Assembly: GCF_002237655.1 (NCBI RefSeq)
Contig: NZ_NOKT01000028.1
Coordinates: 60,705-124,704 of the forward strand
Origin: Streptomyces sp. XY006
Lineage (GTDB): Bacteria; Actinomycetota; Actinomycetes; Streptomycetales; Streptomycetaceae
Reading direction: 5' to 3'
DNA: 64,000 bases
Shown in pieces: positions 53,201-61,194 of this stretch. The notes under the pieces were generated by a model that worked only from the letters and a program-made list of their open reading frames with translations, was not told where the DNA came from and did not search any database. The position numbers were made by a program, and so were the translations under genes. Position 1 is the first letter of the stretch, and each line of letters begins with the position of its first letter.

Positions 53201-53339
53201 GGTGCCGACGCTGTACGCGATGCTGGAACTGCGCAAGGAGCGCCGGGCGAACAAGCGCGCGGCCAAGCGCGCGAAGAAGGCGGGGGACACCTCCGGCGCG
53301 ACGCCGTCCCCGGACGAGCCGGAGCCCGCGTCCGTCTGA
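50205..53339 (+). CDS. RND-family efflux transporter (AcrB/HAE1-like)
   Basis: A 1044-residue multidrug-efflux-type pump. The N-terminal helix (about 8-30) is followed by a large periplasm-type porter domain beginning LKQQLLPTIELPMVSVLAPY. The first transmembrane bundle (about 340-560) holds the proton-relay helix GRVVDDSIVVLENIKRHLG with both acidic residues. A second porter domain and second bundle (about 860-1020) follow. Duplication of the two halves is clear. Gram-positive RND pumps export lipids or drugs without an outer-membrane partner, and no adaptor gene is seen. Substrate unknown. It has its own terminator. Confidence 0.93.
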   Translation: MSWLSRFSLAQRALIGLMSIIALVFGAIAIPQLKQQLLPTIELPMVSVLAPYQGASPDVVEKQVVEPIEDSLEAVDGISGVTSTASEGNAVIMASFDYGNDTKQLVADVQQAVNRARAVLPDDVDPQVVAGSTDDIPTVVLAVTSDRDQQALADQLDKTVVPDLKGIDGVGQVTVDGVRDLQVTVTPDDVKLAKAGLTTQSLAQALQAGGATVPAGSFDEDGANRTVQVGGGFTSLRQIQDLRVTGEPGKGEPVRLGDVATVKQQQAPADSITRTDGKPSLAVAVTMDRDGSAVAISDAVQDMLPDLREDLGSGATLTVVSDQGPAVSKSIKGLTTEGALGLLFAVLVILVFLASIRSTLVTAVSIPLSVVLALIVLWTRDLSLNVLTLGALTIAIGRVVDDSIVVLENIKRHLGYGEERQSAILTAVREVAGAVTSSTLTTVAVFLPIGLVGGVVGELFGSFSLTVTAALLASLLVSLTVVPVLSYWFLRPPKGTPEDADEARRIAEEKEARSRLQRIYVPVLRFATRRRLTSVAIAAVVLVGTFGMAPLLKTNFFDQGEQEVLTVKQELKPGTSLAATDAQARKVEKLLAGTEGVKDYQVTVGSSGFMAAFGGGTDTNQASYQVTLEDSASYEGVQDRIEKGLAGLKGIGTTTIAAGDGFGSQDLSVVVKAADAGVLRTAAEEVRKAVASLDDVTDVTSDLASSVPRISVKANDKAAAAGFSDQTLGAAVAQAVRGTTTAKAVLDDTERDVVIRSAKPAQTLKQLQNLRLGGTVKLGDIATVKVVDGPVSMTRIDGQRAATVTAKPTGDNTGAVSTQLQSKIDALKLPDGATASISGVSEDQDEAFANLGLAILAAIAIVFLLLVGTFRSLAQPLILLVSIPFAATGAIGLLVVTGTPMGVPALIGMLMLIGIVVTNAIVLIDLINQYRRQGHGIVEAVIEGGRHRLRPILMTALATIFALLPMALGITGEGGFIAQPLAVVVIGGLVTSTLLTLLLVPTLYAMLELRKERRANKRAAKRAKKAGDTSGATPSPDEPEPASV

Positions 53340-53385
53340 CCGCGAGCCGGCTCCTCGCCGGGCCCGCACGGCGGGTCCGGCTCCA

Positions 53386-53426
53386 GGCCGGGTGCCGAAC
53401 CGGAAGCAACGGTTCGGGACCCGGCC
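53386..53426 (+). terminator. Terminator of the RND pump gene
   Basis: 16-base arms ggccgggtgccgaacc / ggttcgggacccggcc with one mismatch and a 9-base loop, 47 bases past the stop codon. Confidence 0.8.
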
Positions 53427-53487
53427 TGTGCCGTGTCGCCGTTACGTATCCTGACCCGGACTGCTTGGCGGGGGAGAGGAACCGGGC

Positions 53488-55722
53488 GTGCCGCTGCAGA
53501 AGGACGACCCGAAGTCGGTCGGCGGGTACAAGCTGGTCGGCCGGCTCGGGTCGGGGGGCATGGGGATCGTCTACCGCGGCCGGGCCCGCTCGGGGCGCGA
53601 GGTCGCCGTGAAGGTGGTGCACGCCCAGTACGCGCAGGACGCGGTCTTCCGCGCCCGGTTCCGCCAGGAGATCGAGGCCGTCCGCAAGGTCAGCGGCGCC
53701 TTCACTGCGCCGGTCCTGGACGCCGACCCGGAGGCGGAACGCCCCTGGATGGCCACCCAGTACGTGCCCGGACCCTCCCTCGCCGCGCTCATCCGCGACC
53801 AGGGCCCCGTGCGCGGCACCGCACTGCGCCGGCTGGCGCTCGGCCTGGTGGAGGCGCTGCGCGAGATCCACCGGGCGGGGGTGGTGCACCGGGACCTCAA
53901 GCCCGCCAACGTCCTGATGGCCGAGGACGGCCCGCGCGTCATCGACTTCGGCATCTCCCGCGCGGCCGAGAACCACCACACCCTGACCGAGACCGGCCAG
54001 ATGATCGGCACGCCGCCGTTCATGTCGCCGGAACAGCTCACCGACGCCCGCTCGGTGGGCCCGGCCTCCGACGTGTTCTCCGTGGGCGCCCTGCTGGTGT
54101 ACGCGAGCACCGGCCGGGGCCCCTTCGACGCCGACAGCCCCTATCTGACGGCCTATCGGGTGGTACACGACGCGCCCGTCCTGGACGGGGTCCCGGAGTC
54201 CCTGCACCCGCTGCTGGAGCGCTGCCTCGCCAAGGACCCCGCGGACCGGCCCGGACTGGACGACCTGGCCCGGGCGTTCGTGGCCGCGCTGCCGGAGACG
54301 GGCACGGACGACCAGGCCACCGTGACCCTGCGCAGGGACGAGGCGGCCCTGGTCAGCACCCGGCCCGCCGCGGCCGCCGACCCCGGCCCCCCGGCTCCCG
54401 GCAAGCGCCCGGGCCGCGCCCGGCGGCTGTGGGCCACGGCCGGCACGGCGAGCGCCCTCGCCCTCGGCCTGACGGGCTATCTGCTGCTCGGACCCGGACT
54501 CGCCGAGGACGACTCCCGCGCGGGAACGCAGACCACCGGCTCCGCACCCTCCCGCTGGACGACCGTCCCGGCCGGCTGGAAACCCTGGCAGACCACGGTG
54601 TACGCCACCGCCGCGCGGGGCGTGAAGGAAGGACGCGGCATCGCCGCGGGCGGGTCGATGAACGGCCCGCAGTGCCAGGTGTACGAGGGCGCCGTCCACT
54701 GCGCGGGCGACGGGGTGCTGCCCGTGCGCCTCGACGCCCTCACGGGACGGGCCCGCTGGCGCGCCGACGTGCTGCCGGCCGGCACGGGCAAGGGGGGGTA
54801 CAGCTTCTCCGTCCTGGGCGTCGCGGACGACGCGATGCTGGTCGAGCAGACGTACGACCCCCACCAGGGGGACGACGTGGAGGTCACCCTCGCGGCCCTC
54901 GACACCGGGACCGGCAGGCGGCTGTGGCAGCGCACGGTGAACGTCGAAGCGGTGCGTCCGTACGTCTCGGGCGGCCTTGTCGTCGTCCCGGACGACGGCG
55001 GCCGCTCGGTGACCGCCCGCGCGCCGCGCACCGGAGCCGGGCGCTGGACGGCGCCGTTGCCCGAGGGGCAGTACTGCAGCCCGGCGGACACCGGCGACCA
55101 CCGGTACCTGGAGTGCGTCCCGGACCTGGTGCCCTCGGAGGAGACGACCCTGCTGCGGCTGGACCCCGCCGACGGCTCGGCACGGCGTCTTACGGTGCCC
55201 GTCGGCGAAAGGCTCGTCGGCACGTCCGAGGGCCGCCTGGTCCTCCTCGAACCGACCGAGGACGACGAGGACGAGGCGTTCGCCGGGATCCGGCTGCTGG
55301 ACCCGGACACCGGAGAGGACCGCGCGGTGCGGTTCGCGGAGCCGCTGGAGGGCAACGCGACGCTCTCGGACGGCACGCTGTGGTTCGCCACGTCCTCCGG
55401 GCAGGTCACCGCGGTGTCCGTCCGGTCGGGCGAGCGGCTGTGGCAGACCCGGACGAGCCTGGAGCAGCCCAGCGACGTCACCCACGACCCGCGCGCCCGC
55501 GTGGTCTACGTGTCCAGCGCCAGCGGCCGGGTCGCCGCCCTCGACACGGGCAAGGGCACGCTGCTGTGGGAGATCCTGCCGCGGGCCCGGCGGGTGACGA
55601 ACCAGGGCTGGTCGCGCTCCGAGGTGCTGCTGCACGAAGGCGCCCTGGTCGTCGCCACCGCGGAGGGCGACCTCTTCACCCTCGACCCGGCCCACCCCGG
55701 CCGGAAACCCGTCACGGGGTGA
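53488..55722 (+). CDS. Transmembrane Ser/Thr protein kinase with PQQ-like beta-propeller sensor
   Basis: A 744-residue eukaryotic-type kinase. The kinase domain spans about residues 14-270: GSGGMGIVY glycine loop, K42 in VAVKVV, D136 in HRDLKPAN, and D153-F-G, so it should be active. A Pro/Ala juxtamembrane segment leads to one transmembrane helix (about 314-336). The extracellular part (about 345-744) is a PQQ-type repeat propeller: recurring LDALTGRARWRADV, ALDTGTGRRLWQRTV and SVRSGERLWQTRT units, plus paired cysteines. Such kinases sense outside ligands; the ligand and targets are unknown. GTG 53488 has ggggagagg upstream. It ends 19 bases from the convergent nadA. Confidence 0.92.
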   Translation: MPLQKDDPKSVGGYKLVGRLGSGGMGIVYRGRARSGREVAVKVVHAQYAQDAVFRARFRQEIEAVRKVSGAFTAPVLDADPEAERPWMATQYVPGPSLAALIRDQGPVRGTALRRLALGLVEALREIHRAGVVHRDLKPANVLMAEDGPRVIDFGISRAAENHHTLTETGQMIGTPPFMSPEQLTDARSVGPASDVFSVGALLVYASTGRGPFDADSPYLTAYRVVHDAPVLDGVPESLHPLLERCLAKDPADRPGLDDLARAFVAALPETGTDDQATVTLRRDEAALVSTRPAAAADPGPPAPGKRPGRARRLWATAGTASALALGLTGYLLLGPGLAEDDSRAGTQTTGSAPSRWTTVPAGWKPWQTTVYATAARGVKEGRGIAAGGSMNGPQCQVYEGAVHCAGDGVLPVRLDALTGRARWRADVLPAGTGKGGYSFSVLGVADDAMLVEQTYDPHQGDDVEVTLAALDTGTGRRLWQRTVNVEAVRPYVSGGLVVVPDDGGRSVTARAPRTGAGRWTAPLPEGQYCSPADTGDHRYLECVPDLVPSEETTLLRLDPADGSARRLTVPVGERLVGTSEGRLVLLEPTEDDEDEAFAGIRLLDPDTGEDRAVRFAEPLEGNATLSDGTLWFATSSGQVTAVSVRSGERLWQTRTSLEQPSDVTHDPRARVVYVSSASGRVAALDTGKGTLLWEILPRARRVTNQGWSRSEVLLHEGALVVATAEGDLFTLDPAHPGRKPVTG

Positions 55723-55741
55723 GCCACACGAGCCGCGAGGG

Positions 55742-56935
55742 CTACGGCAGGGCCAGCATGCGCTCCAGCGCCAGCTTCGCGAACGCCTCCGTCTCCTTGT
55801 CGACCTCGATGCGGTTGACGAGGTTGCCCTCGGCCAGCGACTCCAGGGCCCACACCAGGTGGGGCAGGTCGATGCGGTTCATGGTCGAGCAGAAGCAGAC
55901 CGTCTTGTCGAGGAAGACGATCTCCTTGCCCTCGGGTGCGAAACGGTTCGCCAGGCGGCGGACCAGGTTCAGCTCCGTGCCGATGGCCCACTTGGAGCCG
56001 GCCGGCGCGGCCTCCAGGGCCTTGATGATGTACTCCGTCGAACCGACGTAGTCGGCCGCGGCCACGACCTCGTGCTTGCACTCGGGGTGGACGAGGACGT
56101 TCACGCCCGGGATGCGCTCGCGCACGTCGTTCACCGAGTCCAGGCTGAAGCGGCCGTGCACCGAGCAGTGGCCGCGCCACAGGATCATCTTCGCCGCGCG
56201 CAGCTCGTCGGCGGTCAGGCCGCCGTTCGGCTTGTGCGGGTTGTAGACGACGCAGTCCTCCAGGGACATGCCCATGTCGCGGACCGCGGTGTTGCGCCCG
56301 AGGTGCTGGTCGGGCAGGAACAGCACCTTCTCGCCCTGCTCGAAGGCCCAGTCCAGGGCCCGCTTGGCGTTGGACGAGGTGCAGATCGTGCCGCCGTGCT
56401 TGCCCGTGAACGCCTTGATGTCGGCGGAGGAGTTCATGTACGAGACGGGCACGACCTGCTCGGCTATGCCGGCCTCGGTCAGCACGTCCCAGCACTCGGC
56501 GACCTGCTCGGCCGTCGCCATGTCGGCCATCGAGCAGCCGGCGGCGAGGTCGGGCAGGACGACCTTCTGGTCGTCGGAGGTGAGGATGTCCGCGGACTCC
56601 GCCATGAAGTGCACACCGCAGAACACGATGTACTCGGCCTCCGGACGCGCCGCCGCGTCCCGGGCCAGCTTGAACGAGTCACCGGTCACGTCGGCGAACT
56701 GGATGACCTCGTCGCGCTGGTAGTGGTGGCCGAGCACGAAGACCTTGTTCCCGAGCTTCTCCTTCGCCCGGCGAGCGCGCTCCACCAGGTCCGGGTCGGA
56801 CGGCGAGGGCAGGTCGCCGGGACACTCCACGCCGCGCTCGCTCCTCGGGTCGGCCTCACGGCCGAGGAGCAGCAGGGCGAGGGGCGTCGGCTGTACGTCG
56901 AGCTCCTGGGTCTGGGCGGTGGTCACGACACGCAC
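55742..56935 (-). CDS. nadA: Quinolinate synthase
   Basis: Condenses iminoaspartate with dihydroxyacetone phosphate to form quinolinate for NAD synthesis, using a [4Fe-4S] cluster. The 397 residues contain the three cluster cysteines in IVFCGVHFMAESAD, VHPECKHEV and KTVCFCSTMN, along with LGHHYQRDEVIQ and the phosphate-binding SYMNSSADIKAF. An N-terminal extension of about 45 residues beyond the minimal enzyme is typical of actinobacteria. The start is GTG, either 56935 or the in-frame GTG 56926. No nadB or nadC lies adjacent in this window. The promoter region contains unusual interleaved repeats. Confidence 0.95.
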   Translation of the reverse strand: MRVVTTAQTQELDVQPTPLALLLLGREADPRSERGVECPGDLPSPSDPDLVERARRAKEKLGNKVFVLGHHYQRDEVIQFADVTGDSFKLARDAAARPEAEYIVFCGVHFMAESADILTSDDQKVVLPDLAAGCSMADMATAEQVAECWDVLTEAGIAEQVVPVSYMNSSADIKAFTGKHGGTICTSSNAKRALDWAFEQGEKVLFLPDQHLGRNTAVRDMGMSLEDCVVYNPHKPNGGLTADELRAAKMILWRGHCSVHGRFSLDSVNDVRERIPGVNVLVHPECKHEVVAAADYVGSTEYIIKALEAAPAGSKWAIGTELNLVRRLANRFAPEGKEIVFLDKTVCFCSTMNRIDLPHLVWALESLAEGNLVNRIEVDKETEAFAKLALERMLALP

Positions 56936-56967
56936 CCTTTCTGTTTCCGGCGACTTTTCGTCGATTT

Positions 56968-57030
56968 GACGCTATCTATCATAACCGCTTCACGTCACTT
57001 TGACGATGCCCATAGCGTCTGTGTGACGTG
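56968..57030. promoter_or_regulatory. Interleaved inverted repeats upstream of nadA
   Basis: Two perfect 8-base inverted repeats interlock: GACGCTAT (56968-56975) with ATAGCGTC (57012-57019), and CACGTCAC (56991-56998) with GTGACGTG (57023-57030). A TATGAT -10-like hexamer for nadA is at 56983-56978 on the minus strand. The arrangement suggests an operator or a pair of operators for a regulator of nadA, possibly also of the divergent Fe-S gene at 57210. Confidence 0.5.
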
Positions 57031-57209
57031 AATCCCGGCGAGCCGCCGTTCATTCCCGGGAAGACCGGGAAAGAGGCGTTTTCCGGTTCCCGGCGCGTGT
57101 GCGAGCATGAAAAGAAGCCGAGATCGAACGCCGGGCCCGGAATGAATCCGCGGCCGCGCCGGTTGGAACCGTCGGCAAGCAGTCTCCGTACAACCCGGGA
57201 GAGATGTAG

Positions 57210-57566
57210 ATGTCCGTATCGGACGAGACCAGCACCGTCACCGACGGCATCATCCTGACCGACGCCGCCGCGTCCAAGGTCAAGGCGCTGCTCGACCAGG
57301 AAGGCCGCGACGACCTCGCGCTGCGCGTCGCCGTCCAGCCCGGCGGCTGCTCCGGCCTGCGCTACCAGCTCTTCTTCGACGAGCGTTCGCTCGACGGCGA
57401 CGTCGAGAAGGACTTCGGCGGTGTGAAGGTCGTCACCGACCGCATGAGCGCCCCCTACCTGGGCGGTGCCACGATCGACTTCGTGGACACCATCGAGAAG
57501 CAGGGCTTCACGATCGACAACCCGAACGCGACGGGTTCCTGCGCCTGCGGCGACTCCTTCAGCTGA
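57210..57566 (+). CDS. erpA: A-type iron-sulfur cluster carrier/insertion protein (ErpA-like)
   Basis: A 118-residue A-type carrier that passes Fe-S clusters to apo-enzymes. The three ligand cysteines are C47 (PGGCSGLRYQ), C111 and C113 (GSCACGDSFS). ILTDAAASKVKALL at the N-terminus is also typical. The divergent nadA and the distant lipA both encode Fe-S enzymes that could be clients, which is inference. ATG 57210 is the start, and a strong terminator follows. Confidence 0.94.
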   Translation: MSVSDETSTVTDGIILTDAAASKVKALLDQEGRDDLALRVAVQPGGCSGLRYQLFFDERSLDGDVEKDFGGVKVVTDRMSAPYLGGATIDFVDTIEKQGFTIDNPNATGSCACGDSFS

Positions 57567-57602
57567 GCCGCCCGGCCGCCCCGCTGCGGCAGCGGACATG
57601 AC

Positions 57603-57639
57603 GAAGGCGGCGGCCCCCTCCGACGGGGCCGCCGCCTTC
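57603..57639 (+). terminator. Terminator of the Fe-S carrier gene
   Basis: Perfect 15-base arms gaaggcggcggcccc / ggggccgccgccttc with a 7-base loop, 37 bases after the stop; it may also serve the convergent gene ending at 57727. Confidence 0.9.
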
Positions 57640-57726
57640 GCGCTGCGCGGCGGTGCCGCGTGCTCCCAGGGCACCGGCACCGGCCGGCACTGCCGGCTTC
57701 CTGCGACTTGATCCGAACGACAGGCC

Positions 57727-59616
57727 CTAGCGCTCGCGCGACGGGGGAGCCGGCAGTCGCGCACCCTCCCTGGCCAGCGGAACCGGCTCGCCGTCCGCGT
57801 CCACGACCTTCCGGTCGCCGAGCGGCCGGTCCAGCGGCACCGTCTCCTGGAACTGCTTGGCGATCATGATGCAGACCTTGTCCGGCCACGGCGTCGACGT
57901 CACGGTGACCGTCACCTCGCCGCCCTTCTCGTCCGCCGTCACGTCGTAGTCGGCGCACACCCCGCCGGTGAACGTCACGGTCAGCTCCGCGCCCTCGGCC
58001 CGGTAGCCGTCGACCTTCACCTCACGCGGCCCGGGCTGCGACGTCGGCCCGTCGCCCGGCTCGCTCGGCGACGGGGAGGCCAGGTACTTCGGGTCGACCG
58101 CCGGGTACGTCACCGTGAACGGGTCCTTCGCGCCCGGCGCCGTCACCTCGAACAGCCAGGACGGCACGAGCGCCTGCCTGCCGTCCACGAAGTGCGAGGC
58201 CAGCCCGAACACCGCGTCCCGCACCGTCACCGTGTCCCGCTGCGGCGTGCCGCTCGCCGGCGATCCGCAGGGCTCCTCCGGCCGGTCCTCCAGCGGCACG
58301 GGACTGGCGCAGCCGCCGATGCCCATCCGGTGGTCGTTCTCCGGCCGCCCCTCCATCAGGTCCAGCGCCTTCTCCGCACCGACCACGGGGTACGTGTCAC
58401 CCCGCACCGGCGCCTTCAGCAGGCCGCTGCCGCCGACGACCTCGCCGCCGGAGCCGACCGTGATCCCGGTCGTCCAGCCGTGCGTGGGCAGTCCGCCGAC
58501 CTCGGGTGAGGCGTTCACCACCCGCTGGGCGCCCATGACCTGGCTCGCGTCGACCTTCGCGTCGTCCTGACCCAAGGCCTTCAGCACCGGCGCCGCGGCC
58601 TTCTCCGCCACGTCCTCGCCCACCGGGGTGCCGCCGGGCCGCTGGGTGGTGCAGGTGTCGGTGCCCTTGCAGTCGTCGCTGCCCGGGGTGTACCGGGTGA
58701 ACGTCCACGAGCCCGGTGCCTGCCGGTTCACCTGCAGACCCGGCCCCGAGCCGTCCTGGCCGCCGATCCTCCAGACCTCGCCCTGGGCGACGGGCTTGCC
58801 CTCGACCCCGAGCGCCTTCGCCAGCCGGGCCACGTCGGCCTCGGCGATCTCACCGCGCGCCAGGTACACCGGGGCCTCGGCGGGCCCCTCGGGCAGCGTT
58901 CCCTCGACCCGGTAGGTGGCGCCGTAGGGGTTGGGCTCACCGGGCGCGATGCCGTTGCCGCCGTCCGTGGAGTCCGAGTACCCGTCGAGCGCGAGCGGCG
59001 GGGGAGTGCCGTCCCCGCCGGGTGCGCCGGACGTCGCCCCGCCGCCCGACCCGCCGGACGCGTTGGCGGCGAGCCAGGCACCGCCCCCGCCGATCAGGAG
59101 CACGGCGGCGGCGACGGAGGCGATGACCGCGGGCGTACGCGGCCGCCCACCGCCCTGCCGGGCCTGATCCTCACCGTCGCGGGTCAGGTCGTGGACGGCG
59201 GCCGGGGCGTCGTGGCTGTCGGCGGCGTGGTCCGCGTCCGGCGCCGACGCGCCCGCGGAGTCATCGGCAGCCGCCGAGGCACTGTCGGAGGTCGCGGCTG
59301 TCTCGGAGACCCCTTCGGTCTCGGCCGCCTCCGCAGCGCTCGGAGCCTCCGAGGCAACGTCGGTCTCGGCAGCGCTCGGAGCCTCGTCGGTCTCGGCAGC
59401 CTCCCCGGCACCGTCGGTCTCGGAGGCCTCCGAGCCACCGCCGGTCCCGGCGTTCTCCGCCGTCTCCGCGTTCTCGGCCTTCCCGGCGACCCCGTCGGAC
59501 TCGGTGGACCCCGCCGGCGTGCCGGCCTCGGCCACACCCGGCTCCGGGGTGTCCGCGGTACCGGCGTCGCCCGCCGCCCTGGCGTCGTCGTCGTTGTCGG
59601 GTCGCTCGGTGTTCAC
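57727..59616 (-). CDS. Large single-pass membrane-anchored protein, function unknown
   Basis: A 629-residue protein. The first 155 residues are a low-complexity acidic domain rich in Ala, Glu, Thr and Ser with repeating AETD/SEAPSAAE-type units. One transmembrane helix follows (TPAVIASVAAAVLLIGGGGA, about 163-185), then a large extracytoplasmic region with cysteines (DDCKGTDTC, GGCASPVPLEDRPEEPCGSP). Recognizable folds are not evident, although TYRVEGTLPEGPAEAPVYLA and similar strands suggest beta structure. GTG 59616 was preferred to a start 33 bases upstream because the intervening codons look non-coding. The long acidic cytoplasmic tail is unusual. Confidence 0.8.
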   Translation of the reverse strand: MNTERPDNDDDARAAGDAGTADTPEPGVAEAGTPAGSTESDGVAGKAENAETAENAGTGGGSEASETDGAGEAAETDEAPSAAETDVASEAPSAAEAAETEGVSETAATSDSASAAADDSAGASAPDADHAADSHDAPAAVHDLTRDGEDQARQGGGRPRTPAVIASVAAAVLLIGGGGAWLAANASGGSGGGATSGAPGGDGTPPPLALDGYSDSTDGGNGIAPGEPNPYGATYRVEGTLPEGPAEAPVYLARGEIAEADVARLAKALGVEGKPVAQGEVWRIGGQDGSGPGLQVNRQAPGSWTFTRYTPGSDDCKGTDTCTTQRPGGTPVGEDVAEKAAAPVLKALGQDDAKVDASQVMGAQRVVNASPEVGGLPTHGWTTGITVGSGGEVVGGSGLLKAPVRGDTYPVVGAEKALDLMEGRPENDHRMGIGGCASPVPLEDRPEEPCGSPASGTPQRDTVTVRDAVFGLASHFVDGRQALVPSWLFEVTAPGAKDPFTVTYPAVDPKYLASPSPSEPGDGPTSQPGPREVKVDGYRAEGAELTVTFTGGVCADYDVTADEKGGEVTVTVTSTPWPDKVCIMIAKQFQETVPLDRPLGDRKVVDADGEPVPLAREGARLPAPPSRER

Positions 59617-59762
59617 CGCATCGCTCCTTCGGCTGCACAGCTGTCCCATGGGACCCGGCCCGCTCGGAACAGGGCCGTCGGTGGGTCGTATCCCGCCTCC
59701 CCTTTACGGGGGACAGCGATGGGACGCAGCGGGGGAGCTCGCGGTTCCCGGGCGTGCGCCGC

Positions 59763-59972
59763 TCAGTCCCCGTAGTCCGCCATGGCGTCGAGCAGCCGCG
59801 CCGACGACGGCGGCACCGTCACACCGTGGATCAGGGCCGGCGAGACCGGCCGGGCGGCGACCCGGTCGGGTACCGCCCAGTGCGGAGCCATCCGCGCCCC
59901 GTACCCCGGCAGCGACGCAAGCTCGCCTTCGAGATCGACCGGAACGGGGTTCTGGACCTTGAGGTTCGTCAT
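59763..59972 (-). CDS. Candidate small protein, 69 residues
   Basis: A frame from ATG 59972: MTNLKVQNPVPVDLEGELAS, then LPGYGARMAPHWAVPDR and a C-terminal VTVPPSSARLLDAMADYGD. Composition is balanced, third positions are mostly G or C, and it fills the gap between a large membrane protein gene and adoK. The ribosome site is weak (ggtgccggt). No domain is recognized. It is divergent from adoK, with a 9-base inverted repeat in the shared promoter. Confidence 0.6.
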   Translation of the reverse strand: MTNLKVQNPVPVDLEGELASLPGYGARMAPHWAVPDRVAARPVSPALIHGVTVPPSSARLLDAMADYGD

Positions 59973-60014
59973 ACCGGCACCGTATGCACGCCGGGACTCA
60001 CGGAGAAAGATCTA

Positions 60015-60062
60015 CTATCGGGTAGTTTCGCTGCCTTCAGGCGGGCCCCGCCCACCCGATAG
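60015..60062. promoter_or_regulatory. Long-spaced inverted repeat in the adoK divergent promoter
   Basis: CTATCGGGT (60015-60023) and ACCCGATAG (60054-60062), perfect 9-base arms with a 30-base spacer, between the small gene at 59763-59972 and adoK (start 60105). It could be two half-sites for a dimeric regulator bound on the same DNA face. Confidence 0.45.
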
Positions 60063-60104
60063 CGTGAAGTGTCAAGGTCCGCCTCCCTCAGGAGAATCCT
60101 CGCC

Positions 60105-61079
60105 GTGCGCATCGCAGTCACCGGCTCCATCGCCACCGACCACCTCATGACCTTCCCCGGCCGCTTCGCCGACCAGCTCGTAGCGGACCAGCTGCACACG
60201 GTCTCGCTGTCGTTCCTGGTCGACAAGCTCGACGTCCGCCGCGGCGGCGTCGCCGCGAACATCGCCTTCGGCATGGGGCAGCTCGGCACCCGGCCGATCC
60301 TGGTCGGCGCCGCCGGCGCGGACTTCGACGAGTACCGGGCCTGGCTGGAGCGGCACGGCGTCGACACCGACTCCGTCCGCATCTCCGACACGCTGCACAC
60401 CGCGCGCTTCGTGTGCACGACCGACGCCGACCACAACCAGATCGGCTCCTTCTACACGGGCGCCATGAGCGAGGCCCGCCTCATCGAGCTGAAGACCGTC
60501 GCCGACCGCGTCGGCGGTCTCGACCTGGTCTCCATCGGCGCGGACGACCCGGAGGCCATGCTCCGGCACACCGAGGAGTGCCGCGCCCGGTCCATCCCGT
60601 TCGCCGCCGACTTCTCCCAGCAGATCGCGCGGATGGACGGCGAGGAGATCCGCATCCTCCTGGACGGGGCGACGTACCTCTTCTCCAACGAGTACGAGAA
60701 GGGCCTCATCGAGACCAAGACCGGCTGGAGCGACGAGGAGATCCTCTCCCGCGTCGGCCACCGGGTGACCACCCTCGGCGCCCGGGGCGTGCGCATCGAG
60801 CGGACCGGCGAGGACCCGATCGAGGTCGGCACGCCGGACGAGGAGCGCAAGGCCGACCCCACGGGCGTCGGCGACGCGTTCCGCGCGGGCTTCCTGTCCG
60901 GTCTGGCCTGGGGCGTCTCCCTGGAGCGCGCCGCGCAGATCGGCTGCATGCTGGCGACCCTCGTCATCGAGACGGTCGGCACGCAGGAGTACCAGCTGCG
61001 CCGGGGCCACTTCATGGAGCGGTTCACCAAGGCCTACGGGGACGAGGCGGCGGCGGAGGTCCAGGCGCACCTGTCCTAG
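60105..61079 (+). CDS. adoK: Adenosine kinase, PfkB/ribokinase family
   Basis: Phosphorylates adenosine to AMP in purine salvage. The 324-residue protein aligns by eye with mycobacterial AdoK from end to end: AVTGSIATDHLM at the start, LSFLVDKLDVRRGGVAANIA, VGAAGADFDEYRAWL, ASFYTGAMSEAR-like GSFYTGAMSEARLIEL, DDPEAMLRHTEECR, and the catalytic ADPTGVGDAFRAGFLSG with the base Asp. The match to AdoK is much closer than to generic sugar kinases. GTG 60105 has AGGAGA at 60090-60095. It stands alone, convergent with the desulfurase gene. Confidence 0.92.
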   Translation: MRIAVTGSIATDHLMTFPGRFADQLVADQLHTVSLSFLVDKLDVRRGGVAANIAFGMGQLGTRPILVGAAGADFDEYRAWLERHGVDTDSVRISDTLHTARFVCTTDADHNQIGSFYTGAMSEARLIELKTVADRVGGLDLVSIGADDPEAMLRHTEECRARSIPFAADFSQQIARMDGEEIRILLDGATYLFSNEYEKGLIETKTGWSDEEILSRVGHRVTTLGARGVRIERTGEDPIEVGTPDEERKADPTGVGDAFRAGFLSGLAWGVSLERAAQIGCMLATLVIETVGTQEYQLRRGHFMERFTKAYGDEAAAEVQAHLS

Positions 61080-61128
61080 GCGCACTGTCCTGGGCGCACC
61101 CGTCCTGACCGGCGCCGTGCGCGGGTGC

Positions 61129-61149
61129 GCGGGGCCGGCCGCGCCCCGC
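61129..61149. terminator. Hairpin between convergent adoK and desulfurase genes
   Basis: Arms gcggggc / gccccgc with a 7-base loop in a very GC-rich gap (61080-61194). Confidence 0.5.
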
Positions 61150-61194
61150 GGCGCCCGGCCGCGTGCCGGCCCGGCCTCGCGCCCCCCGAGGTGC

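Noticed and set aside
50001..53369. Very long open frame on the minus strand opposite the RND pump gene
   Set aside because: Composition is Arg/Asp/Gly/His-rich with no domain; it mirrors the codon pattern of the real plus-strand gene, a normal effect of high GC.
53188..55695. Minus-strand open frame opposite the Ser/Thr kinase gene
   Set aside because: Antisense shadow; the kinase frame has full catalytic motifs.
59763..59972. Considered as a lasso or lanthipeptide precursor
   Set aside because: No leader-core pattern and no modifying, cyclizing or export genes nearby.
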